From Takifugu bimaculatus (taxonomy: Eukaryota; Chordata; Actinopteri; Tetraodontiformes; Tetraodontidae), in contig CP034986.1 of NCBI GenBank assembly GCA_004026145.2, positions 8,965,197 to 9,029,196 of the forward strand: a stretch of DNA of 64,000 bases, read 5' to 3'. The number at the start of each line of letters is the position of its first letter. Positions within the stretch are counted from its first letter, which is position 1. The notes beneath the pieces are model-generated. The model did no database searches. It saw only the letters and a program-made list of their open reading frames with translations, and was not told the DNA's origin. A program made the translations under genes and the position numbers. This document shows, piece after piece, positions 10,651 to 21,100 of the stretch.

Positions 10651-13600
10651 TTAATCGGCGGCAGGCGTGATCCTGGAGTTTGTCTCCTTCCGGATGCGTT
10701 TGGGAGCGCTGGCTGGATGAGGAGCGCCGATCCCGTCGTGATGCTGCTGACGCTCGTCGCTCAGCTTCAGGTGCAAAAACACGACAAACAGGTTTGTACC
10801 GAATCACCGGCAGGAACGTTAGCGTAAAAAAAGTGGCCGAGCAGGTTCTCCGAAGATGCTCACCGTCCTCTTGCTGCGATCTTTCCCGACGTTCGGAACG
10901 TCGAGCGGCTTTAAACCCAAAACCTCCTCGAGTTCTGCAACCAACACACAGATTACCGCCGAAGTATCGGCGCCAGCGCTGACCCACGCCTAGCCTCCGC
11001 TAAAAGGGGCGGGGCCTGTACCTGTGAGGACGGGGTCCAGCTTGGCCGCCACCAGCTCGGCGTCCTCAGGCGTGAAGCACATGGGCGGCTTGAACTTGAG
11101 GACGTTGCGATGAGGTCCGTCGGCGCTGAGGAGGATCTTCTCTTCCTTCAGCCTGAAACACGAGTTTATGACCAATTTATTGTCATTTATCATCAGAATC
11201 GGATCAATAAACAAGAACTTTATCAGGTCAACAACAGATAAGACGTCGCACGTTGCTTCAGCCGTGTAGCACGCAGGCTAACACTCACTTATAGATGACT
11301 TCCTGAGCCTCCGCCGTTGCTGGCGTTAGCGTTAGCCTGTCCTTCACCAGCTCCACCCCAATGAAGAGGCCACGCCCCCTTTAGGAAGAGAAGAGGCGGA
11401 ATAAGAATCATCCTCAAAGATGCCACGTCAGACCCATCTGCCCTCCCGTTAGCTTTAGTGGAAAGGCTAACGGGAGCTGGCTAACCCACATCCAAACGAG
11501 AGGAAAAGCCTGACAAGCGCTAGCCTCTGTAGCTAAGCTAACGCCTCTGCTGAAGGTTCCGTGGAACAGATTTATCGTCAGGTAAATGTTTCGCTACCTG
11601 AACAGGTTCAAACCGGTTCTGGATGGTGGACCTTAACCTGAGGTTCCACAGTTTGATCGGCGGCTCGGAACCACTGACGGTTCTGCAACAATCTTTAACT
11701 CAGAGTCTCTGAACCGGTCCTGAACTGGGAGAAACCGCCGGAGGGTCCCGGGGCGAGTCCGCTCACCTGACGTCCCCGATCAGCGGGTGCTTCCGCTTCA
11801 GCGCCTCCAGCAGGTCGGACAGGCGCCGCCCCACGCGGACCGCGTTCCCCTGCAGGTCCTCTTTCCCGATGACGTCCAGGACGGCGAGTCCGATGGCGCA
11901 CGACACCGGGTTACCGCCAAACTGAGGGATTTGGACCAGCGCAGAGGCACGGATGAGGGCGGAGCCGGGGGGTGGGGGGGGTTCTGGTCTTACCGTGTTG
12001 AAATACTCCATCCCGGATGAGGCGAAGGCCTGCGCCACCTCGGCGGTCGTGACCACGCAGGACACGGGTGTCCGTTTCCCAATCGGCTTCCCCATGGTGA
12101 CGATGTCGGGGACGAAGTCGGCGCCCTGAAGCTGGAAGGCCCAGAAATGGCTGCCAACGCGGCCGACGCCCCACTTGGACCTCATCGGCGATGACGAGCG
12201 CCCCGGCCCGGCGCAAGTGTCTGCGGCATGAAGGGGTCAGAGGTCACCGCTAGCAAAAGCCTCCCAGAGAGAACGCCCGCCGTCTTTAAAGATCAAAGCT
12301 TTTAAAACGTCCCTTCCCTGTCAGCTGAAGCATTAGCTTGGATGCTACTGAAATAACTACGCGGCTAGCTTCACGGCGTTTGTACGTACGCTGCCACCTG
12401 CTGGAAGTAGCCCGCCGGGGGGACGACCTGGCCGCCGCAGCTCTGCAGGGACTCGGCGATGAAAGCGGCGATCTGAGCAGGAGACAGAGCGACCTAGCTT
12501 AGCTCCTCAGGCATCAGCATAACTGGGGTTAGCATGAAGTGTTGTTGTGTCTTGCGCCCACGCCGGCATTAGCCTAGCCTAGCGCACCTTCCTTCCTTTC
12601 TCGTGGGCCCTGTCGATTAGCTCTCGGACGTCGTCGGCGTACGCGGCGGCGGGGTCCGGGGTGGTCCGCTCTGTACCTGCCTCTGTACACATCTGGACTT
12701 GGAGCCTGTGCAGAAGATTGGAAGAGATTCTGGATCTCTGGAGGCAGCAAGGGCAGCACCTGCGGCGGACATCCGGACTCTCCGAGAGGCTAGTTGATGC
12801 TAATCCTCCAGCACGACTGACACGAGCCTCTGAAGTCTGCTAATGTGTCCATCGCCTTGATTAGCTTCACCTGTCCCCAGGTAACCTCCTCCTCCACTGT
12901 TTGTTAGCATAGCTAGCTCAGATGCTGGGGTGTAAACAAACGGGTGGATCCTGCTGTGGACGGTCTGGTCTGGGGGGGGTCACCTGATCCACGTTTGAAA
13001 GGGCTAGCAGCGCCACCGCCGCCGCTAGGCTACCCACAATCCCATGCGCCTCTCGCCTGCGTGGCCTCCACGTGTCAGCGTCTTCGCCCCCATTGGCTCA
13101 CGGACACCCGGCACTCACGTGCACGCCGCCAGGAGCCGCACTCACCACGTGCACTGATGGGCGGAGCTCAGCGTCGGGCAGCTGGTGGTGCTTGTAGGGG
13201 CTGATGTCGATGAGCGAGGAGACGTGGCCGTGGTACGCGCTGCGGACACACACAGGCTGGAATCTGCTGCGTCCCGTGGAACAGAGCCGCCGTCTGGGGG
13301 GCGGAGCCACTTACTTTTCCAGGGTGATGATGTCGTCGTGACCCGTGAAGTTCCGCGCCAGGCGCAGAGCCAGGTCGTTGGCCTCGGAGCTGCGGTTCAG
13401 AGGGGGGCAAAGGTTACGCGAGTTACTGAGTCACCACAGAACACACAGCTGAAGGACGGCGCCGACGCCTCCGCCGCGGCCCGAGGCTCCGCCCCCCGCC
13501 AGCAGGCGACGCCTTTAATGACACTCAGGCTGAATCGTGCATGAAGATCTTTGAGTCACGGACACATTTTCGTTTACTTCGTGTTTGTTGAGACACGACA

Positions 13601-14691
13601 GCCGCACAGGCGCTAAAGGCTAACAGCTAAATATTTATGAGAGCGTTCGTAACGTAACCCCAGCTAGCCAGCTAGCCAAGTTAGCACTGTGCTAAAAATC
13701 CACAATTACACAAAACTCAGGGGGAAATGTTTTGGTGACAGTAAAGCTCATAAGCCCCGCCTCCACGAGGGTAGCATTAGCCTGTTAGCATGCAGCGCTG
13801 CTATGGAGAGACATGGTCGGGTTCTGTCCCCCCCCCGCGGGTGAACCCCCCCAGACGCACCCAGAGTTGACGAAGTAGCAGACGGACAGGGCGGGCGGCA
13901 GCGTGGCCTGCAGACGCTGGGCGTACAGCACCAGGTTGTCGTGCAGGAAGCGCGCGTTGGTGTTGAGCGTCCCCATCTGCTCGGCGCCGGCCTGCACCAC
14001 ATCTGGGTGGCAGTGGCCCACTGGGGGGACGGGCGGGAAGGAGCACAGGTTAGACAGCTGGCGGGACGAGGCCACGCCCACAAAACACCTGCAAGTCTGG
14101 CACAGGTCTGGAAGGTTGTGTGTGTGTGCGTGTGTGTGCGCGCGTACCGTGAGCCACGTTGTTGATGCAGTCCAGGTAGCGTTGGCCGTTCTCGTCATAC
14201 ATGTACTGACCTTTGGCCTTTACTATCTTTATGGGGTCCTGGCTGAAGAAGATCTTACAGGACGGCCTGCAGAGGAGCCGCGGCTGGAGTTAAACTACAG
14301 ACTGTAGTAACTACATCCTGCACCAAATGTTAATTAACCTCCAATTAACCATTTACTAACGCGCCACCACCCACTTCAGGGCTCAACGCGTGAATTCTGC
14401 TGAAGGCCCTGAACGCCCCACGCGCTGACCCGTGACCCGCGCTGATTAACGTCTTAATTAATGACATGGTTCCGATGTGGACCTCCTCTCAAACACTCTG
14501 AGCGGCTCCTTCTTGCTTGAAAAAGTTTCTTTTGCGCCACATTCAACTGCGCGCGTTTGAATGAAACAGCGGCGGCTGCTGCTGCGTTCACGGACCTCCG
14601 TTCTTCACGCAACCGCCGGAAGCTCAACTCACCCGACGTGTTTCTTTCTCAGAAATAGCGTCTTGCTTTTGTCCAGTTTTTCCGCTGACAT
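10651..14691 (-). CDS. etnppl: Ethanolamine-phosphate phospho-lyase, class-III PLP enzyme, 13 exons
   Basis: ETNPPL degrades phosphoethanolamine to ammonia, phosphate and acetaldehyde using PLP. Exons (5' to 3'): 14691-14633, 14266-14148, 14020-13861, 13389-13315, 13239-13146, 12705-12588, 12472-12390, 12220-11994, 11921-11767, 11378-11289, 11152-11022, 10934-10864, 10764-10651. Start MSAEKLDKSKTLFLRKKHVG and the IADEVQVG and MGKPIG motifs fit the family; the PLP lysine is the AAG at 12087-12089. After removing two net extra bases the product is about 497 aa, close to the usual size. Exons 6 (12655-12664) and 8 (12165-12174) each have one extra C or G. A +1/-1 pair at 12063-12080 changes the expected NGH after the lysine loop to KRT. 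Adjacent COL25A1 favours ETNPPL over its paralogue PHYKPL. Confidence 0.88.
14118..14144. repeat. (TG)n/(CA)n tract beside an etnppl splice donor
   Basis: A TGTGTG...GCGCGCG tract on the plus strand starts right after the exon 2 donor in the sense direction (donor GTACGC at 14147-14142). Confidence 0.85.
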
Positions 14692-15747
14692 CCTGGCGAG
14701 CGCGCAAACACGCACTTTAACTCACACATGCACACACGCGCGCGCGCGCTAACCAACACACGCTTCTGTCCTGACTCCTGCACGAGCTCCATCCGCTGCT
14801 ACAGGACTCAGCTGGCTTTTATACACACAGCACGCACGCGGGCGCACGCACACAGCTGCCGCCTGTCGTTCACTGACGTCAGACAGGTAACCTCTGAGCA
14901 CGTGCAGCCTGATGGAATTCCCACCCGTCCGCCAGGTGATCGATCCGATCGATCCAGCTGTGCAGTGGCGTCACGAAACTCAACTTTCGATCAGTTTAAT
15001 TTTAATTCCAGATTTTTAGGGAATCAAAGCGCTTCTGGCGGTCAAGGCCACGCCCACCGCACTGCTTTGGGGTCCTTTAGCGCCCCCCAGTGGCCCACTA
15101 GGAATTTATTCCCTTTTATTGCATTTTGACAAACGGCAGCTAAATTAAGGGAGAATTCCTAAACATGAAGCAGGAAATGCTCAGAAAGAAGCTCTGGATT
15201 CATTTGAGACGGTTTTATTATTTGATTTGGCTCCAGCAGCTACAGTCATGAAACGTCCAATCAAACACGGAACACAAACCAGTTCACCAGTGAAACCAGT
15301 CAACGACGGCTTCTACCTGTTAGCATTTCGTTGTCGGCTGGGCAACGCAGCGTGTGTCTGCTACGGTTGTAGCGTGATAGCGTGATTACGTTTAAAACCT
15401 TCAGCGACTCCACCAACACCGACACGGAAGTCAAAGGTTTTGGCACCCATGCTAACAGAGAAACAGGCTAAATCCAACAATTTAACAAGAAACAAATTAC
15501 AAAATAATTACAAAAATAGCTGCAGATGCTAAAGATACAGCAATTTGTGAGAAAACAACGTAAAAATAGAAATCAAACACTTAAAAAAATGAATATGAAT
15601 GGAAACATCACAAATCAAAGGAACAATTAAACAGGAAATCAGGTTGTAGTAGTGGTATACGGGCTAGCACGGGCAAGCAAATGTAGCTACGCCATCACAG
15701 TGACATGATAGTTAAGCTGCATTTGATGCAACACACACACACACACA

Positions 15748-15786
<39 letters not shown>

Positions 15787-18064
15787 CCAAAGTATAAATT
15801 GCACTTCTTCTCAAATAAGCACATTTTAACAGTACAATAATAAAAATAATAATCAACTACATCAAACTACATTCAGAGAAGCGTAATAACGTACACTCGT
15901 TATCGTTAGCTTTCTGACAAAAATGTGAGCTAATGTAAGGTGAGCTAAATTAAAGTAAATACTCGCTGATGCGTAAATTCCCGCTACACCACGACAGTTC
16001 TGTCTGCTTTCGCTACATCTGAGAAATGCTAGTTAGCAAAGTCGTGGTAGCAACAGAGAAGCCAGAGAAGAAGCGAAAGGAATGCCGTTTCAGACGGAAA
16101 AGCCTTCACGTAAGAAATGAGAGAAAAATAAATAACGTGATGCTAAAATACCGAGACGCAGAAGCGGTTAGCTTGAGAACCCGCGACAATTCCAATAAAG
16201 AAAAGCGCCGTGCGGCCCCGTTCGCAGACGACCTTTTGTTCTACACAAACAGAAACGCTGGATCCGATGTGGAATGTGTCATAACTGGCCGTCAGATCGT
16301 GGATGTGGAAATGAGTCAACAATTAATGCCAACGTGGAGCTGGGAACATGCTAGAGGCAGCTACTGGAATTAGCTTACTGCCCAGGTAGCCAAAGGACCT
16401 GCGAGAAATGATGCGTCGCAGGAGCCTCCTGTTCACAACGTAACCCAAAATGGAACGACGGTGACACAGACGAGAAAAGATAACCAAGAAACACTAATTT
16501 AGTGATTGAAAAGTGAGTAAAAACGTGCAGTTTTGAATGAAAATGCTAAATCTAAAAATGTATCCATGTGATAACAATCAAAATTTCTCAAAAGTACCTT
16601 TAACAGAGTCACTTTAATGACATCTAATCACTGGTAAAACCAAACTAGCTAGCCATAAAACTAAAAAAACAGGAGCTAATATTAGCAGTGCTACTCTGAC
16701 TGAGCTGTGCTTTATGGTTTTAGTTTGAACGTGACCTAAAACAGTGTTGATGGGAGCGCTCAAAACCTCGTCCCAGTTAACAACCTGCACCGCTAACATG
16801 CTTGTGGTTATTAGCTTTTTTGCTGTGGTGCGGAAGTGAAAAAGATCGTCCCCAAACACATCACAGCGTCCGCGTGTTTGCTAACAGCTCTGTAAGTAGC
16901 AGCCAGATTTGCTCGAGTGACGCTAGGACCGACATGCTAATTCATAAAAACAAACAGTGCCTCAACATGTCTTTTTAAAACAAAGCTTATAAAATAATAG
17001 TTCGGTTAAGTAAAAAGGGGATAAACTTCGTACGTTTCTGATAAAGGAATGAATAAAAGCTGGAGGCACCAAAGGCGAAAATACACAAAGATCATCAGAA
17101 CTGAAAATAAAGAAAACGTGACGGCATCGTGAACCCCGCCCATCCTGAGAGCCAAAAGCCCCGCCCACTTCCAGCATATGCTCCGCCCTCAAGGAGGCGG
17201 GTCGGTTCCGCCTCAAGTCCAGCCCCGGTCAGTGCAGCTGTGACCCCGCCCACGTGTCCGGAGGCACCAACCAGGGCGATGCATGAACGGCGACGCCCAC
17301 CAGCAGAGCGGACTCGCCAACAATAAAGCAACGACAGCGCTAGCTGTGGGCGTGTCTCAGGCCACCAACCACGGCGTGACTCCCTTGGGAAGATCAAAGA
17401 AAGGGTGAATTCCGGCGTGTGGAGGCTTTGATGTTGGTTAGTGATGTTTCTCCCAGCAAACAGCAACGTTCCGGTTCCACCCGCAGCTTCTGGACTCGTG
17501 TCGGTTCCCTTCGCCTCCGTCTTTTATGGCGTGAGTTTTATTAGCGGTGCGGCGGCAACGAGCGGTGAGACAAAACAGCACAAAACACAAGCGTGCGGTC
17601 GCTAGCGAGCCGGTCCAGACCCGCCTCCAGTGCCTCCGGCCCGCCGCGCTGCGGTCAGAACCGGATCTGGACTCCACGGCGATGTGAGAAAGCAAACACA
17701 CAGGAAGTTGTTTTTTTGTTCTGTCCACGCCGACGTGAGTGTGCGAGCGTGAAACGCCGCCACAGGCTCCTCCTCTTTTTCAGAATCCATTAAAAAACTA
17801 TAAATACCAGAAAAGCAGCGTTATTTACAAACTCCATGCAGGTTCAGGTTAGATCACTGCAAGGAAACACAAGCAGAGGAGAACACGTCTTAACACCACG
17901 CCGTTACCATGACGACAGCCACAAACACGCTCCAACCAGAGGGGCAACACCAGACGAGGAACCAGAAAACTACGTTAGGGATCAAAGGTTTGGGGCGTCG
18001 CCGGCGGCTCGGTCGACCGTTCACAAAACGTTCCAACATTCCGGGGTCCTCGTCCGATGTTCCC
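14692..18064. other. etnppl promoter region, then col25a1 3' UTR and intergenic DNA
   Basis: No supported gene. Near the etnppl start there are CA/GC dinucleotide tracts (14720-14760, 14825-14860). A long (CA)n occupies 15729-15783. TTTATT at 15214-15219 (AATAAA on the minus strand) could end a long col25a1 3' UTR, but the UTR length is uncertain. ORFs in this stretch lack family resemblance. Confidence 0.5.
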
Positions 18065-18130
18065 TCACGGAACAGGAAGCATCAAGTTTACCTTCTGCCA
18101 GCAGCCGGGCATCGGCAACCCGTCCGGACC
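18065..18130 (-). CDS. col25a1: col25a1: terminal coding exon
   Basis: Encodes GPDGLPMPGCWQK and then eight further residues (VNLMLPVP) before TGA at 18067-18065. The family normally stops right after CWQK or CWHK. AAG/GTAAAC after that lysine is itself a good donor, so an alternative is splicing there to a further exon that supplies the usual stop. Confidence 0.75.
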   Translation of the reverse strand, partial: GPDGLPMPGCWQKVNLMLPVP

Positions 18131-21100
18131 CTGTAGAGCAACACGGAGGACAAGAAACACCATGACAACTGAAACTGCATGACTGGATCAAAGGGTAGCC
18201 AGTGATCAATAACAACGATCAATAACAACGATCAATAACAACGATCAATAACAATGATCAATAACAATGATCAATAACAAGGATCAATAACAAGGATCAA
18301 TAACCAATGATCAATAACAATTATCAATAACCAATGATCAATAACAATAATCAATAACAATGATCAATAACAACGATCAATAACAACGATCAAGGATTAA
18401 CGAGCCACCAAACATGCAGAAGACTGAAGCCACCAGAGGCAACATCTCAGGTTCTCTCAGAGAACCAGATGCTAACATGGTTGATGCTAACATGGTTGTC
18501 ATGTTAGCATCAACCATGTTAGCATCTGGCGGCTTTAGCAACAGAACAAAACTCAGTTATTCATGCAGCAACAATCTGAGTCTAAAATAAATGTAGAAAA
18601 GCAAAAATAAATGAACATTTTCAACACTTTCAATGACACTAGCGCACGGTTAGCTATAGCCTCATTAACGCTACTCTGCTATTGTCACATGCTGATCAGA
18701 CAATTCATGAAAACACTTTTGTCATCTTTAATGTGTCGCAATAAAAACTAGAAACAAACTTCCGTAGCTTCGTCTGGTCCAATTGGTACAAAATGGGGAG
18801 GGGAGGAGTTAACAGCAGTTGGGAGGGGCTAATATGAGCTGGGAGGAGTTAACAGCAGCTGGGAGGGGTTAACAGCAGCTGGGAGGGGCTAATGTGAACT
18901 GGGAGGGGTTAATGTGGGCTGGGAGGGGTTACTGTAGGCTGGGAGGAACTAACATAAATGGGGAGGAGTTAATATGGGCTGGGAGGGGCTAACATGATCT
19001 GGGAGGAGTTAATATGGACTGGGAGGGGCTAACGTGATCTGGGAGGGGTTAATATGGGCTGGGAGGGGCTAACATGATCTGGGACGTGTTAATGTGGGCT
19101 GGGAGGAGCTAACCAGATCTGGGAGGAGCTAAGCAGAGCTGGGAGGAGTTAAGGTCAGGTTAAAGAGATCAGCTGAGGAGGGAGGAGCACAGATTGAGGA
19201 AGGTTTTCCAGTCGAGGATGAAGGAAGGAGGTTGGAGTTAGAGGATCTTCTCATCGCTCTATCAATGTTCCTGATCCCGCAGGATCCGGATCAGGAGCTG
19301 GGCCTATCAGAGGCTGCGTGCTGTGAGACCGTTAGTGACGGTTCTGAAGGTGGACGGGCGTCATGCTGTCATGCTCATGGCTGAAGGACACGTGCACGGG
19401 AGAAGGAAGAAAGGAAATACTGTACCAACTGGCATGGGGCATCCAGCCCGTCCAGACCTGGCTGCCCTGGTTCCCCCTTTTCACCCTTAAATCCCCGGAA
19501 ACCCTGTTTACACAGATGAGCTCGGAGTGTTACTGAGGGACCGTGTGGACCACCCTGCACCCCCCCGCGGGGGGGCCAAGGGGACGAGGGACGAGCCGCC
19601 CTGTTAGCCTGAGGACACCACTGTCCCGGCCGGATGTTCCCGATTCTCACCCCTTTGTTTGGGTTTAAAGTGTTTGGTTCTGACCCGTGGATCCGCCCGG
19701 CCACAGGGGGCTCGTCCTCGTCCGTGCCGACGGCTCGGCACCGGCCGGGACGCTTTCCCAGCTCGCACGTTTGGACATACCAATGGGCAGGGTGCATCTA
19801 ATCCAGGGGCACCCTGTTCTCCTTTCTCGCCCTTAGGCCCTTTTTTGCCCTTCTTTCCCTTCTCCCCCTGTGGATACAACGATTTGGTCACGTTAACGAT
19901 GTTCCGGACGTTTGGGAAGCACCGGGATTAGCGGAGGGAGGATTAAGAAGAGGGTTGATGTTAGGACAGTCCTCAGGATGGGACGGGAGAGGAAGAGTGT
20001 GAAGGGCACGAAGGAGGAGAAAGAGCTCCGCGAGGAGAGACAGAAACACAGGCTAACAGCTAGCGTTAGCTGCAGTTAGCTTTAAACGCTAACGTTTCAA
20101 TATGCAAAACCACTTTAATCTGGAGAAGAATCGCAGCGCAAAGTTTCCACCAAACGTTCGCTGTCCGATACACATTCATCTGTGTTTGGACCATCAGGGA
20201 CCTGGACCTGGACCACCAGAGGTCTGGACCAACCTGGTCCCGTGAACTGGACCCAGAGACGCCTGAGGTGACGGCATTGCTACATGGTGCAGCCAAGATG
20301 ATGGTGGTCCCCACCCATCGACAATGGAGCCAGAAGTCTGATCTGATCTAATCTGAACTGATCTGAACTGATCCGATCTAATCTGAACTGATCTGAATTG
20401 ATGTAATCTGAACGAATCTGAATTGATCTAATCTGATCTAATCTGATCTAATCTGAACTGATCTGAACTGAACTGATCTAATGTAATCTGATCTAATCTG
20501 AATTGATCTAATGTAATCTGATTTGATCTGATCTAATCTGATCTGTTTAGTGGAAACACGGCTGTTAGCACATGTGCTAGGAAACAGGGTGAAGAAGGGT
20601 CAAACGGGGAAGTTAGCATTGGGCTAGCAACAGGGGGGTTAGCATTGGGCTAGCAACAGGGAGGATAGCATTGGGCTAGCAACAGGGGGGTTAGCATTGG
20701 GCTAGCAACAGGGAGGATAGCATTGGACGAACAACAGGGAGGTTACCATTGGGCTAGCAACAGGGAGGTTACCATTGGGCTAACAACAGGGAGGTTAGCA
20801 TTTTGCTAACAATAGGGAGGTTACCATTGGGCTAACAACAGGAAGGTTAGCATTGTGCTAACAAAAGGGAGGCTACCATTGGGCTAACAACAGGGAGGTT
20901 AGCATTTTGCTAACAATAGGGAGGTTAGCATTGGACGAACAACAGGGAGGTTAGCATTGGGCTAACAACAGGGAGGTTAGCATGCGCGGAGGCAACAGAA
21001 CTTGAAGAGCCTGCTGTCAATGGACGTGTTTGGTGGATCTTCCAGCTGAATGAGACCAGCAGGTCCACCTCGGGTCCCTGGGGGACTCTGGTCTAATCTG

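Noticed and set aside
18203..18396. CRISPR-like array of regularly spaced repeats
   Set aside because: The 13-bp units are contiguous with no unique spacers, and the setting is a vertebrate intron; it is an ordinary minisatellite.
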